This document shows, in pieces, positions 41,756 to 51,426 of a DNA stretch of 64,000 bases. The notes below the pieces were generated by a model. That model made no database searches and was not told the origin of the DNA. It saw nothing but the letters and a program-made list of their open reading frames with translations. This stretch comes from Marinibaculum pumilum (GTDB lineage: Bacteria; Pseudomonadota; Alphaproteobacteria; Ferrovibrionales; Ferrovibrionaceae): contig NZ_JBHRTR010000028.1 of NCBI RefSeq assembly GCF_042646425.1, forward strand, positions 496,001 to 560,000, written 5' to 3'. Both the position numbers and the translations under genes were made by a program. Position 1 is the stretch's first letter; each line of letters opens with the position of its first letter.

Positions 41756-43357
41756 TCAGGCTTCGGCGGCGGTCGCTTGTGCCGGGACCAGTCTAGCGGC
41801 GGGGAAGGTCACCGTCACCGAGGTGCCGCGACCGGGATGGCTGTCGATGGCCAGGCGGCCCCCATGCTGCTCCACGATACCGGCGACGATGGCCAGGCCG
41901 AGGCCGGCACCGCCGGGCCGACGGACCATGGCATCGGCCCCGGGCCGGAAGGGGTGCAGCGCCTTCTCCACCTGGGCCGGGGTCATGCCGATGCCGGTGT
42001 CGCGGACCTCCACCGTCAATCCGGTCCCGCCCGCTCCTGCCGGTCGGTTGCAGTCGGCCGCGAGGACGACGAGGCCGCCCGGCCGCGTAAAGGCCAGCGC
42101 GTTCGACAGAAGGTTGATCAGGATCTGCCGGAAGCGCAGGGGATCGCCGCGCATCTGGGGCAGGTCCGGCTGGGTCTGCACGGCAAACGCCAGGCCGGCT
42201 TCCGCCATCTTCGGGTGGAGCATTCCGGCGCAGGTCTCCACCTCATGCATCGGGTCGAAGACCGACTCGTGGAGGATCGGACGTCCCAGCTCGATCTGCG
42301 ACAGGTCGAGCATGTCGTCGATGATCGCCTGCAGATGTTTGCCGCTGGTCAGGATGTGGGTCGCATAGTCCCTGTAGCGGTCGTTGCCCAGCGGCCCGAA
42401 CGTCTCCTGCTCCATCATCTGCGAGAAGCCGAGGATCGCGTTCAGCGGCGTGCGCAGTTCGTGGCTCATGTTGGACAGGAACTTCGATTTGGTTCGGTTG
42501 GCAAGTTCCGCCTCCGCCTGCGTGCGGCGCAGCTCGGCCTCCTGCCGGCGCATTTCCGTGATGTCCTGCTCGACAGCGATGAAATGCGTGATCGCGCCCG
42601 TCGCGTCGCGGACCGGGGCGATGCGGTTGTCGACCCAGTACAGGCTGCCGTCCTTGCGGCGGTTGCGCAGCTGGCCCTGCCAGGGCCGGCCGGCACGCAG
42701 GTTCTGCCACATCTGCGCATAGACCTCCGGCGGGGTCTGGTCGGACTTCAGGAGCGCCGGCCGGCTGCCGACCAGTTCGTCCTGCGTCCAGCCGGTGATC
42801 TCCGACATGCGGTGGTTGGCGTAGACGATCCTGCCCGCGGTGCAGGTGATCAGGATGCCGGCCTGGGACTGCTCCACGGCGAGCTGCAGGATCTCCCGGC
42901 CGAAGATGCCGTCCGGCGGCGGCAGTTCCCGCAGCAGGGCGAGGTAGAGCGGGGCCGAGGCGGTGCCAGCCTGGCTGACCGAAACCGACAGGCTCCGGCC
43001 CGACGCCAGGGGCCAGGCGGCGGCAGGCTGCCCTGTCCGGACGGCCAGGGTTCGCACCAGGCGGAGCCGCGCGCCCTCGGCCGGCCTACGTTCGGTCCCG
43101 TCGGCTTCGGCGGCCGGCAGGGTCAGGCTGGCATCCGCACCGACGGCTTCCCCGGCGGAACGTCCCAGAAGCCGCTCCGCCGCCTCGTTCATCGCCACCA
43201 GCCGGCCGGCACCATCGACCAGCAGCGCGGCGTCGGCAATGATCCTGAGCAGGGCGCCGGTGTCCGGCTGCAGCGGGCTGCTTCCGGCCCGCTGCAGCCA
43301 TCCCGGAAAATTCCCGTCCGGGCCGGTTGTCCGTGCGGCAGGCATGGCGATGCCCAT
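41756..43357 (-). CDS. PAS-containing sensor histidine kinase
   Basis: 533 aa without membrane segments. Two PAS domains (about 35-120 and 155-275; the second has ITGWTQDELVGSRPALLKS and a PAC motif RRKDGSLYWVDNRIAPVRD). HisKA: FLSNMSHELRTPLNAILGFS with His299. The ATPase has LINLLSNALAFT, DTGIGMTP and GGAGLGLAIV. It starts 2 bp after the stop of the chemoreceptor gene, so both are expressed together. No response regulator is adjacent; one encoded elsewhere is expected. Confidence 0.92.
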   Translation of the reverse strand: MGIAMPAARTTGPDGNFPGWLQRAGSSPLQPDTGALLRIIADAALLVDGAGRLVAMNEAAERLLGRSAGEAVGADASLTLPAAEADGTERRPAEGARLRLVRTLAVRTGQPAAAWPLASGRSLSVSVSQAGTASAPLYLALLRELPPPDGIFGREILQLAVEQSQAGILITCTAGRIVYANHRMSEITGWTQDELVGSRPALLKSDQTPPEVYAQMWQNLRAGRPWQGQLRNRRKDGSLYWVDNRIAPVRDATGAITHFIAVEQDITEMRRQEAELRRTQAEAELANRTKSKFLSNMSHELRTPLNAILGFSQMMEQETFGPLGNDRYRDYATHILTSGKHLQAIIDDMLDLSQIELGRPILHESVFDPMHEVETCAGMLHPKMAEAGLAFAVQTQPDLPQMRGDPLRFRQILINLLSNALAFTRPGGLVVLAADCNRPAGAGGTGLTVEVRDTGIGMTPAQVEKALHPFRPGADAMVRRPGGAGLGLAIVAGIVEQHGGRLAIDSHPGRGTSVTVTFPAARLVPAQATAAEA

Positions 43358-43359
43358 GC

Positions 43360-45408
43360 TCAGGCGGCGCGGACGCCGGACAGGAAGCTGTCGACCTGCT
43401 CGCGCAGGACTTCGGCCTGGCGAGAGAGGTCGCCGGAGGTCGACAGCACCTGGCTGGAGGCGGATCCGGTGTCATTCGCCGCCTGCGACACGCCGGAGAT
43501 GTTGGTCGACACGTCGGCCGTGCCGGCCGCCGCCTGCTGTACGTTCTGGGCGATCTCCTGCGTTGCGGCGGCCTGCTCCTCGACCGCGCCGGCAATCGCC
43601 GCGGCGATCTCGGAGACCCGGGAAATGACGCCGCCGATGCCGTCGATCGCCTGCACCGCGTCCCCGGTGGCGGACTGGATGCCGTTGATCTGGGCCGCGA
43701 TATCCTCCGTCGCCCGCGCCGTCTGGGTCGCCAGGTTCTTCACTTCCGAGGCCACCACGGCGAAGCCCTTGCCCGCCTCGCCGGCGCGGGCGGCCTCGAT
43801 GGTCGCGTTCAGGGCCAGCAGGTTGGTCTGGCTGGCGATGTCGTTGATCAGCTGGACGACATCGCCGATCTTCTGGGCGGCCTCCGCCAGGCCGCGAACC
43901 TTGCCGTGCGTCTCCTCCACCTGGGCGACCGCCTCGCCCGCGATCCAGGTGGACCGCTCCACCTGGCGCCCGATCTCCTGCACCGACGCGGCCAGCTCTT
44001 CCGAGGCGCTGGCGACCGTCTGTACGCTCACCGTCGCCTGCTCCGATGCCGCGGCGACCGCCGTCGACTGGCGGGCTGTCTCCTCCGCTGTCGCCGACAT
44101 CGCCTCCGCCGTGTGCTGCATTTCGGTGGAGGCCGAGGCCAGAGTGCCGAGGATGGTGCCGACCTCATCCTGGAAGCGGTTGATCTGCGCCTCGATCCGC
44201 TGCTGCCGGGCAGCCTTGCGCTCCTCCTCGGCGCGCTGTTCGGCCGCCAGCCGGTCCATCTCGATGGCGTTGCGCTTGAAGATCTCAACCGCCGCTGCCA
44301 TCCGGCCGATCTCGTCGCCGCGGTCCTGCGCCGGGATCTCCAGGCTCTTGTCGCCCTCGGCCAACCGGCCCATGACCTGGGTCATCGTCACGACCGGGCG
44401 CGAGATGCCGCCGCCGATCAGCCAGGCCAGCACCAGGCCGATGACGATGCCGCCGGCGCCCAGCGCCAGGGCCAGCAGCTCGGCATTGGCGATGGTGGCA
44501 TGGGCCTCCGCATTGATCGCGCGCTCTTCCGCGATCGCCGCCTGGCGGATCGCCTCCGCGTCGGCATCGATCTGTGCGCCTTCCGCAGCAATCACCTCTT
44601 CCGTCAGGGTGCGGATCTCGGCATCGAGCCGCCGGCTCTCCGCCACAGCGGCAGCATAGGCGGCCAGGTCGCCGCGCACCTGCTCCAGGCCAGCAGCGGC
44701 CTGTGTCCCGACCAGCCGGGCGTCCAGCCGGTCGAGCAGCGTCGACAGACGCTGGACGGCCTGCCCGGCGCCATCCTCGGTCGGGGACTCACGCCGTTCC
44801 AGCGCCAGGTTCGCCTGCAGCCGCAGGTTCATCGCCTCCGCCAGGGCAGAGCCGGCAAGAACGGCCGCTTCGGAATCGCCGGCCTGGCCAGCCATGCCGG
44901 CCAGTGCATCGATGCCCGAAGTGACGGCCGGTCCGCTCCTGTCGAGCTCCTCCCTGGCCAACCGCGTGCGCTCCGCCTCGAGGGTGGCGAGGCGATCGAA
45001 ATCCGCTTTCAGCGCCTGCACGACCTCGCGCAGGTGGACGAAGCGGGCCCTGCTTTCGGGCTCCTGCGCGAGGCCTTCGCCATGGGAGATATCGGCCGCC
45101 AGCCGTTCCGCGTCGGCGCGGGTCTCGTCCGCGGCATCCTTGCTGCCATCGCGGAGGAAGCTCTCAAGATGGTAGCGGAAGCGGGCACTGTCCGCCTCTA
45201 TCGTGGCCGCATCCGCGGCCAGTTCGACGGCATGGCCGTAGCCGTCGAACTCCGCCGCCGTCCGTTCCAGGCTCAGATAGGCGGACCCCGCCACCACGGC
45301 GAGGATCAGCAGAACGACGGCGAAACCCGCCAGAATCCTGCTCCGGATGCTGGCATCGCCGGCGAGCCGGCGAATGCCACCGGCGCGGGGGGTGATTTCT
45401 TCGGACAT
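43360..45408 (-). CDS. Methyl-accepting chemotaxis protein
   Basis: 682 aa. A first membrane helix at about 24-46 (ILAGFAVVLLILAVVAGSAY), a ~250-residue periplasmic helical sensor, a second helix at about 305-330, then HAMP (SRPVVTMTQVMGRLAEGD) and the signalling coiled coil. The hairpin tip is VVQLINDIASQTNLLALNATIEAARAGEAGKGFAVVASEVKNLA, fully conserved for CheA/CheW contact. There is no C-terminal NWETF-type tether. Upstream lies a 511-bp AT-rich gap that must contain its promoter. Confidence 0.95.
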   Translation of the reverse strand: MSEEITPRAGGIRRLAGDASIRSRILAGFAVVLLILAVVAGSAYLSLERTAAEFDGYGHAVELAADAATIEADSARFRYHLESFLRDGSKDAADETRADAERLAADISHGEGLAQEPESRARFVHLREVVQALKADFDRLATLEAERTRLAREELDRSGPAVTSGIDALAGMAGQAGDSEAAVLAGSALAEAMNLRLQANLALERRESPTEDGAGQAVQRLSTLLDRLDARLVGTQAAAGLEQVRGDLAAYAAAVAESRRLDAEIRTLTEEVIAAEGAQIDADAEAIRQAAIAEERAINAEAHATIANAELLALALGAGGIVIGLVLAWLIGGGISRPVVTMTQVMGRLAEGDKSLEIPAQDRGDEIGRMAAAVEIFKRNAIEMDRLAAEQRAEEERKAARQQRIEAQINRFQDEVGTILGTLASASTEMQHTAEAMSATAEETARQSTAVAAASEQATVSVQTVASASEELAASVQEIGRQVERSTWIAGEAVAQVEETHGKVRGLAEAAQKIGDVVQLINDIASQTNLLALNATIEAARAGEAGKGFAVVASEVKNLATQTARATEDIAAQINGIQSATGDAVQAIDGIGGVISRVSEIAAAIAGAVEEQAAATQEIAQNVQQAAAGTADVSTNISGVSQAANDTGSASSQVLSTSGDLSRQAEVLREQVDSFLSGVRAA

Positions 45409-45919
45409 GACTTTTCTCCCAGGCGGTCGTTGCCGACGTTCCGCGGCAGCCGATCGCCGCGGAAGATCGAGGGCGGAGCAGAATGGTTCAAGAGGAAAAG
45501 CGAGGTGCTATACGCAGGTATAAGAAGGGGATGTGATAAAAATTGAATCGCGGCGACATGCCGGAAATCAAGCGCTGTGAAATTTTGATTTCAAGCGGTG
45601 GCAGCAACCCTCATTTGGGGATCTGGGAATCCTAGTCGAATGACATATACATGTTGGAACTATAATTTTAATATATTAACAGGCATTTGTTCTAAATTCG
45701 ATCCCGGTAAGACGTCGCTACGACAGGTTCCGTCAGGTTCATCCACCCCATGCATGGATCTGGATGAACCGGTACATGCGACAATGCATTCCTATGCAAG
45801 CAAAGCCGCAGCCGCCTGTGTCGTCAGGGTGCTGCGACCGCTCTGTCTTCTATCGTACGCAGGGATCGGCCGACCGGATCACTGCCGGGTGCCGCTGGGC
45901 ACCGATCGGGCGCCTAGAC
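45409..45919. other. 511-bp AT-rich intergenic region
   Basis: This gap between the divergently flanking PRC-barrel stop and the chemoreceptor start holds no gene I can support. It includes the window's most A/T-rich stretch (about 45,620-45,700). An inverted repeat GAAATCAA/TTGATTTC lies at 45564-45592 with a nearby direct repeat of TCAAGCG. Short frames on the plus strand lack RBS or family features. Likely regulatory for the chemoreceptor; possible island scar. Confidence 0.5.
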
Positions 45920-46486
45920 CTATTGGCGAGGCCGGTCTTGCCCGTAGGGCAGGTCCCTTGGATCGGGATAGGGTTGCTCTCCGGCCATCGTCGGCGCCTC
46001 GCGCGGCCGCGGGCGAGGCGTGAGTTCGGGACGTTCGAGCCGCTCCAGCCACCAGGTCTCCAGCCCTTCCGGCCAGCCACCGGGACCGTCGGCGAAGTCC
46101 GCCTCGGCGAAGTGCGGCGCATCGGCGAGGAAGCCGGCCGGCAGCAGGGTCTGCAGGCGGTCCGGCCCGGCCCGCACGATCCTGTGCTCCGGCACCGGGA
46201 GGTAGCGACCTTCCCCCGCGGCGCCGGTGCCGATGACCAGAAACCGTCCCTGGCCGCTGGCAGCGGTGACCACGGCATCGACCTCGCCCAGGGGTGTGCC
46301 CTCGGCATCGGCCACGGCAAGCCCGATCAGCTCTGCTTCCTCCGCCAGCGCGCCGTAGGCGAGGTCCGGGCGTGCCACCGCGGTGGTCTCCCGGACCTCC
46401 TCCATCGCCAGGGCGGGGAGGGTGGCCAGCACGGCGAGGCCGGCGAGGGCGGCGAGGGTATCGATGGCCAGATGCCTGGGCAGCAT
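45920..46486 (-). CDS. Exported PRC-barrel-domain protein
   Basis: 188 aa from ATG 46486. Signal peptide MLPRHLAIDTLAALAGLAVL ending at ALA. A PRC-barrel-like domain follows: ELIGLAVADAEGTPLGEVDAVVTAASGQGRFLVIGTG and YLPVPEHRIVRAGPDRLQTLLP. Periplasmic PRC-barrel proteins of alphaproteobacteria are of unknown role. The C-terminal ~30 residues are Pro/Arg-rich. Confidence 0.8.
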   Translation of the reverse strand: MLPRHLAIDTLAALAGLAVLATLPALAMEEVRETTAVARPDLAYGALAEEAELIGLAVADAEGTPLGEVDAVVTAASGQGRFLVIGTGAAGEGRYLPVPEHRIVRAGPDRLQTLLPAGFLADAPHFAEADFADGPGGWPEGLETWWLERLERPELTPRPRPREAPTMAGEQPYPDPRDLPYGQDRPRQ

Positions 46487-46572
46487 GTCGGTCTCCGGGG
46501 TCTGCGGATTCGTCGCGGTATCCTTCCTTGCAGAACCGGCGGCGGGCGAAGCGGTTCCCCCGACCGTGGGTT

Positions 46573-47493
46573 CTAGCGACCTGCTGCAGTCTCCGGCCAG
46601 GCGAGATGGGTGGCCAGGTGTCGGCAGAAATCCTGCGCTGCCATGCTCAGGAAGCCTGCCCCGCGCCGAACCAGTACGACGGGCCGGCTGGCGTCGAGCC
46701 CGGCGACCGTAATCGCCGCCAGGCGGCCCGACCCGCACTCCTCCGCCACGCCGCTTTCCGCCAGCAGCGCAAGGCCGAAGCCGGCCTCGACCAGTCGCTT
46801 CTGCGCGGTGAGGCTGTCGACCGCGGTCCAGTCCGGGGCCTCGATGCCATGCGCCAGGAACATTGCGAAGATGTGCGCTGCGGCATGTTCGCTGCGCCCG
46901 GGTTGATCCGGAAAGGCGAGCCAGTGCGCCTGGGCCAGGTCGCGAAGTCCGGCGACGGTGCGGCCGGCCAGCGGGTGATCGGGGGCGCAGACCACGATCA
47001 GACGCTCCCGCGACAGGGTGACGCAATCCAGGTCGGCGGCGCTGTCGCTGCCGTAGCGCAGGCCCAGCAGCGCCTCGCCGCGGCGCACCAGGTCGCTGAC
47101 CTCGGCACTGGTTGCCGTCCGCAGCCGCATCTCGACGGCAGGGTGGCGGCGCGCGAAGGCTCGCAGGACATCGCCGAAGGCGGCATCCGCAAGGGTGCCG
47201 ACGACGGCCAGCGAGATCGGGCCGGCATCGGGACCGGCCAGGGCCCGGACGGCCGCTTCCGCATCGGCGAGCGCTGCCAGCGCGCGCTCCGCATGGGGCA
47301 GCAGGACCCGGCCGGCCTGGCTGAGAACGGGGCCCTGGGCGGTGCGCTCGAACAGGGGCGCGCCGAGCGCCTGCTCCAACAGGCGCACCCGGCGCGAGAT
47401 TGCCGGCTGGGTGCGGTACAGCCGTTCCGCCGCGCGGGAGAAGCTGCGCTCACGGTGGACGGCCAGGAAGGCCGCCAGCCCGTCGCGATCCAT
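46573..47493 (-). CDS. LysR-family transcriptional regulator
   Basis: 306 aa. HTH: LAAFLAVHRERSFSRAAERL, YRTQPAISRRVRLLEQALG, PLFERTAQGPVLSQAG. The ligand domain starts at GPISLAVVGTLADAAFGD and includes the Asp/Gly-rich RLIVVCAPDHPLAG. It is divergent from the PEP-mutase-family gene across a short AT-rich gap (47494-47591), the usual layout for a LysR target. Confidence 0.93.
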   Translation of the reverse strand: MDRDGLAAFLAVHRERSFSRAAERLYRTQPAISRRVRLLEQALGAPLFERTAQGPVLSQAGRVLLPHAERALAALADAEAAVRALAGPDAGPISLAVVGTLADAAFGDVLRAFARRHPAVEMRLRTATSAEVSDLVRRGEALLGLRYGSDSAADLDCVTLSRERLIVVCAPDHPLAGRTVAGLRDLAQAHWLAFPDQPGRSEHAAAHIFAMFLAHGIEAPDWTAVDSLTAQKRLVEAGFGLALLAESGVAEECGSGRLAAITVAGLDASRPVVLVRRGAGFLSMAAQDFCRHLATHLAWPETAAGR

Positions 47494-47591
47494 ATCTATG
47501 CAAAATCCTTATGGTGATGGGAAAAGTTAGAAATTAGACGCATCCGATCAGGGCGGCTACCACCCGGGTCCCACCGACAAGGGAGAGCGGG

Positions 47592-48479
47592 ATGATGACG
47601 TTGATGGAAAAGGCCCTGGCGCTGCGCGCGCTGCAGCAGCGGGTGCGGCAGGGCGGCAGCGCCTTCGTGATCGGCAATGCCTGGGACCGCGGCTCGGCGC
47701 GGCTGATGGCGGCGGCCGGCTTCGAGGCGCTGGCGACGTCCAGCCATGGTTTCGCGCACAGCATGGGCGTTCCCGCCGGCACCACCGGCCCGGAGACGGT
47801 GCTGGCCAATGCGGCCGACATCGCCGCGGTCACCGACCTGCCGGTCAGCGCCGACCTGGAGCGGGGCCTGGGCGATACGCCGGAAAGCGCGGCGGAAACG
47901 GTGCGGCGGGCGATCGCCGCGGGCCTGGCCGGCGCCTCGCTGGAGGATGCCGTGCCCGGCTCGGTGACGCCGATCTACGATATCGGCCTGGCGGCAGAGA
48001 AGATCCGCGCCGCGGCCGAGGCGGTCCGGGCGCAGCCGGTGCCGTTCCAGCTGGTCGCCCGGGCGGAGAACTTCCTGCATGGCCGGCCCGACCTTGCCGA
48101 TACGATCCGACGGCTGCAGGCCTACCAGGAGGCCGGCGCGGACGTGCTCTACGCCCCGGGGCTCAAGACGCGGGACGAGATCCGTGCCGTGGTCTCCTCG
48201 GTGGACCGGCCTGTGAATGTGGTGATGGGGCTGGCGGGCTGGGACCTGACCGTGGCCGACCTCACGGCGCTGGGCGTGGCGCGGATCAGCACCGGCAGCG
48301 CGCCGGCCCGCCTGGCCTATGGCCTGGTGGTGGCCGCCGCGCGGGAAATGCTGGACGAGGGCCGCTTCACCTTCGCCGGCAAGGCGATGAAGGTGGCCCC
48401 GATCGAGGCGATGCTGGTCGCCGCCGGCGCGCCGGCGGCCGGGGCCGCGGCAGGTGCCTCAGTGGCGGCCGGCGCGTAG
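47592..48479 (+). CDS. Isocitrate lyase/PEP mutase-family lyase
   Basis: 295 aa TIM-barrel. The opening FVIGNAWDRGSARLMAAAGFEALATSS, VSADLERGLGD (metal Asp/Glu) and AGLAGASLEDAV are family signatures, and FQLVARAENFLHGRPD gives further catalytic residues. The K-[KR]-C-G-H-type motif of true isocitrate lyases is absent, so it is more like oxaloacetate decarboxylase, methylisocitrate lyase or PEP-mutase relatives. Its C-terminus has an Ala/Gly-rich tail that overlaps the convergent permease gene by 21 bp. Substrate unknown. Confidence 0.9.
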   Translation: MMTLMEKALALRALQQRVRQGGSAFVIGNAWDRGSARLMAAAGFEALATSSHGFAHSMGVPAGTTGPETVLANAADIAAVTDLPVSADLERGLGDTPESAAETVRRAIAAGLAGASLEDAVPGSVTPIYDIGLAAEKIRAAAEAVRAQPVPFQLVARAENFLHGRPDLADTIRRLQAYQEAGADVLYAPGLKTRDEIRAVVSSVDRPVNVVMGLAGWDLTVADLTALGVARISTGSAPARLAYGLVVAAAREMLDEGRFTFAGKAMKVAPIEAMLVAAGAPAAGAAAGASVAAGA

Positions 48480-49340
48480 CTGCTGCGCCGCCTCGTCGGC
48501 GCGCCGCGCGCGGTTGGCCGCGGCGCGCCGCATCTGCCAGGCGGCGATGCCGACGCCGATGCCGACCAGGAAGATCAGGATCGACGCCAAAGCGTTCACG
48601 TCCGGGCTCACCCCCAGCCGGATCTTGGAGAAGATCACCATCGGCAGGGTGCTGGAGCCCGGCCCGGCGGTGAAGCTGGCCACCACCAGGTCGTCGAGCG
48701 ACAGGGTGAAGGCCAGCAGCCAGCCGGAGACCAGGGCCGGTGCGATCATCGGCAGGGTGATCCAGAAGAACACCTGCATTGGCCGCGCACCCAGGTCGGC
48801 GGCGGCATCCTCGATGTCGGACTGCAGGTCGACCACCCGCGACTGCACGATCACCGCGACATAGGCCATGGCGAAGGTGGCATGTGCGATGGTGATGGTG
48901 GTGGCCGAGCGTCCGGCCGGCCAGCCGATCAGCTGTTCCATCGACACGAACAGCAGCAGCAGCGACAGGCCGGTGATCACCTCCGGCATCACCAGCGGCG
49001 CGGTCACCATGCCGGTCAGCAGCAGCCGGCCGCGGAACGGGCCGAAGCGGGCCAGCGCGATGCCGGCCAGGGTGCCCAGCACGACCGCCAGGCTGGCGGA
49101 CAGGGCGGCGACCTCCAGGCTGACCCGCGCGGCGTTCAGGATCTGCCGGTCCTGCAGCAGGCTGGCGTACCATTTGAACGAGAAGCCGGACCAGACGGTG
49201 ACCAGCCGGTTCTCGTTGAAGGAGAAGACGACCAGAGACACGATCGGCGCATAGAGGAAGACGAAGACCAGGATGGTGATCCCGGGCAGCAGGTAGTGCC
49301 GCCAGGGGAAACCGTCGAGGGCGCTCCCGCGGCCGGTCAT
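48459..49340 (-). CDS. potI: Putrescine/spermidine ABC transporter permease (PotI/PotC type)
   Basis: 293 aa with six predicted membrane segments and the EAA loop EDAAADLGARPMQVFFWITLPMIAPAL. HSFNENR-like start VFSFNENRLVTVWSGFSFKWYASLLQD is the usual PotC/PotI opening. It overlaps the previous permease gene by 4 bases. Last gene of a potFGHI operon importing polyamines. Symbol by order; PotC versus PotI cannot be separated from sequence alone. Confidence 0.9.
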   Translation of the reverse strand: MTGRGSALDGFPWRHYLLPGITILVFVFLYAPIVSLVVFSFNENRLVTVWSGFSFKWYASLLQDRQILNAARVSLEVAALSASLAVVLGTLAGIALARFGPFRGRLLLTGMVTAPLVMPEVITGLSLLLLFVSMEQLIGWPAGRSATTITIAHATFAMAYVAVIVQSRVVDLQSDIEDAAADLGARPMQVFFWITLPMIAPALVSGWLLAFTLSLDDLVVASFTAGPGSSTLPMVIFSKIRLGVSPDVNALASILIFLVGIGVGIAAWQMRRAAANRARRADEAAQQLRAGRH

Positions 49341-50245
49341 TTCCGCACCTCCGCCTGCTGCGTGTTGCGCAGGAACATGATCGGCAGGACCAGGATCACC
49401 AGCAGCAGCATCGCGATGGCGGAGGCGACCGGCCAGTCGCGGTTAAGGAAGAACTCGTTCCACAGCACCCGGCCGACCATCAGGTTGTCCGCCGGGCCCA
49501 GCAGTTCCGGAATGACGAATTCGCCCACCGCGGGGATGAAGACCAGCAGCGAGCCGGCCAGGATGCCGGGCAGCGACAGCGGCAGGACGATGTGCAGGAA
49601 CGTGCGCAGGGGCCGCGCGCCCAGGTCGGCGGCGGCCTCCAGCAGGGTGCCGTCCAGCTTCTGCAGGTTCGCGTAGAGCGGCAGGATCATGAACGGCAGG
49701 TAGGAATAGACGATGCCCAGGTAGATGGCGCCGTCGGTGCGCATCATCTGCAGCGGCTCGCTGGTCAGGCCGAGCCAGATCAGGGCGTTGTTGATCAGCC
49801 CGGAATTGTTCAGGAAGCCCATCCAGGCATAGACCCGCAGCAGGAACGAGGTCCAGAACGGCAGGATCACCGCCAGCAGCAGCAGGTTGCGCAGGCCCTC
49901 CGGCGCGCGCGCGATGTAGAAGGCCACCGGATAGCCGATCACTAGGCAGATCGCGGTGCAGATCGCCGCCACCTTCAGCGAGGTGACCAGCGCCGCCAGG
50001 TACAGGGCGTCGCCGGCGACGAAGGTGAAGTTGCGGAAGAACAGGGTGACCTGCAGCACGCCCTGCTCGGCCCAGCTGAAGAGCGGCCGGTAGGGCGGCA
50101 CGCCGAAATCGGCTTCGCTGAGGGAGATCTGCAGCACCACCAGGAAGGGCAGCAGGAAGAAGATTGCCAGGAAGGCGGTCGGCAGGGCGATGAAGACCCG
50201 CTTCCAGAGCGGCAGGGAGAGGCGGGCGCTGCTCTGCTCCGGCAC
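49337..50245 (-). CDS. potH: Putrescine/spermidine ABC transporter permease (PotH/PotB type)
   Basis: 302 aa. Six membrane segments; the EAA loop LEAAADLGARPLRTFLHIVLPLSLPGIL sits in the second half and LVFIPAVGEFVIPELLGPADNLMVGRVLWNEFF is the conserved PotB/PotH stretch. Pairs with the downstream permease to form the membrane channel. Overlaps it by 4 bases and begins 10 bp after the ATPase gene. Confidence 0.92.
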   Translation of the reverse strand: MPEQSSARLSLPLWKRVFIALPTAFLAIFFLLPFLVVLQISLSEADFGVPPYRPLFSWAEQGVLQVTLFFRNFTFVAGDALYLAALVTSLKVAAICTAICLVIGYPVAFYIARAPEGLRNLLLLAVILPFWTSFLLRVYAWMGFLNNSGLINNALIWLGLTSEPLQMMRTDGAIYLGIVYSYLPFMILPLYANLQKLDGTLLEAAADLGARPLRTFLHIVLPLSLPGILAGSLLVFIPAVGEFVIPELLGPADNLMVGRVLWNEFFLNRDWPVASAIAMLLLVILVLPIMFLRNTQQAEVRK

Positions 50246-50255
50246 CGGCCCGCTC

Positions 50256-51389
50256 CTAGCTGGTCAGCACGACCGGGGCGTAGGCGTCCCACAGGACCAG
50301 CACCTCTTCCCCGGTATCGAACTGGTCGTCGCCGCGCCGGTTCTCGTTGGGCCGCTTGACCGTCAGCCGCCGGTCGCCGGCGATCGCGACGTGATAGACG
50401 GAATGGCTGCCCATATAGGCGACCTCCGCAATCCGTCCCGGTACCTGGTTGTGCGGCGCATGTTCCGGCATCTCGGTGCCGGGCTTCGCCAGGCGGATCT
50501 TCTCCGGTCGCACCGCCACTGCCAGATCCTGGTCGGGCGCGGCGGTGATGCCATGGTCGACATAGAAGCTGCATCCCGAGGCCGGGCAATCGATCACCGC
50601 GTAGTCCGCCTCGTCCTCCACCAGGTGGCCCAGGAACATGTTGGCGGTGCCGATGAAGTCGGCGACGAAGCGGCTGTTGGGATATTCGTAGACGTCGTAG
50701 GGATCGCCGATCTGGACGATCTCGCCATAGTTCATGACGCCGATCCGGGTCGCCAGGGTCATCGCCTCCTCCTGGTCGTGGGTGACCACGACGAAGGTAA
50801 TGCCCAGCTCCTTCTGGATGCGCATGATCTCGACCTGTGTCTCCTCCCGCAGCTTCTTGTCCAGCGCGCCCAGCGGTTCGTCCAGCAGCAGCAGCTTCGG
50901 CTGCTTCACCAGGGCGCGGGCCAGCGCGACCCGCTGGCGCTGGCCGCCGGACAGTTCGTGCGGCTTGCGGTCGCCGAACGGGCCGAGCTTCACCAGCTCC
51001 AGCATCTCCGCCACCCGGCGGCGGATCTCCGCCCGGCCGACCCGGTCCATGCGCAGGCCGAAGGCCAGGTTCTGCCGCACATTCATGTGCGGGAACAGCG
51101 CATAGGACTGGAACATCATGTTCACCGGGCGGGCATAGGGCTCCACCCGGGACATGTCGGTGCCGTCGATCTCGATGCTGCCGGAGGTCGGCCGTTCGAA
51201 GCCGGCCAGCATGCGCAGGAGGGTGCTCTTGCCGGAGCCGGAGCCGCCCAGCAGGCAGAACAATTCGCCCCGTGCAATGTCGAGGGAGACGTCGTCGACG
51301 GCGGTGAAGCCGCCGAAGCTCTTGGTCAGGTTGCGGATCCGGACGAAGGCGTTGTCCGCCGCCCCGTCCGGATCCTGCCGTTCGGCCAT
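50256..51389 (-). CDS. potG: Polyamine ABC transporter ATPase (PotG/PotA type)
   Basis: 377 aa. Walker A LGGSGSGKSTLLRMLAG, Q-loop FQSYALFPHM, signature LSGGQRQRVALARAL, Walker B LLLLDEPLGALD and the switch His in VVVTHDQEEAMTLA are complete. The C-terminal TOBE domain (about 290-370) includes VAVRPEKIRL. Energises the two permeases. First residues MAERQDPDGAADNAFVRIRN match normal PotA/PotG starts. Confidence 0.95.
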   Translation of the reverse strand: MAERQDPDGAADNAFVRIRNLTKSFGGFTAVDDVSLDIARGELFCLLGGSGSGKSTLLRMLAGFERPTSGSIEIDGTDMSRVEPYARPVNMMFQSYALFPHMNVRQNLAFGLRMDRVGRAEIRRRVAEMLELVKLGPFGDRKPHELSGGQRQRVALARALVKQPKLLLLDEPLGALDKKLREETQVEIMRIQKELGITFVVVTHDQEEAMTLATRIGVMNYGEIVQIGDPYDVYEYPNSRFVADFIGTANMFLGHLVEDEADYAVIDCPASGCSFYVDHGITAAPDQDLAVAVRPEKIRLAKPGTEMPEHAPHNQVPGRIAEVAYMGSHSVYHVAIAGDRRLTVKRPNENRRGDDQFDTGEEVLVLWDAYAPVVLTS

Positions 51390-51426
51390 GTTCCCGCCGC
51401 CGCCGGGTGCCCCCCTCGGCGCGCCG

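Noticed and set aside
45598..46023. Plus-strand open frame in the AT-rich gap
   Set aside because: It mixes AT-rich intergenic DNA with the antisense of the PRC-barrel gene, has no RBS and no recognisable motif.
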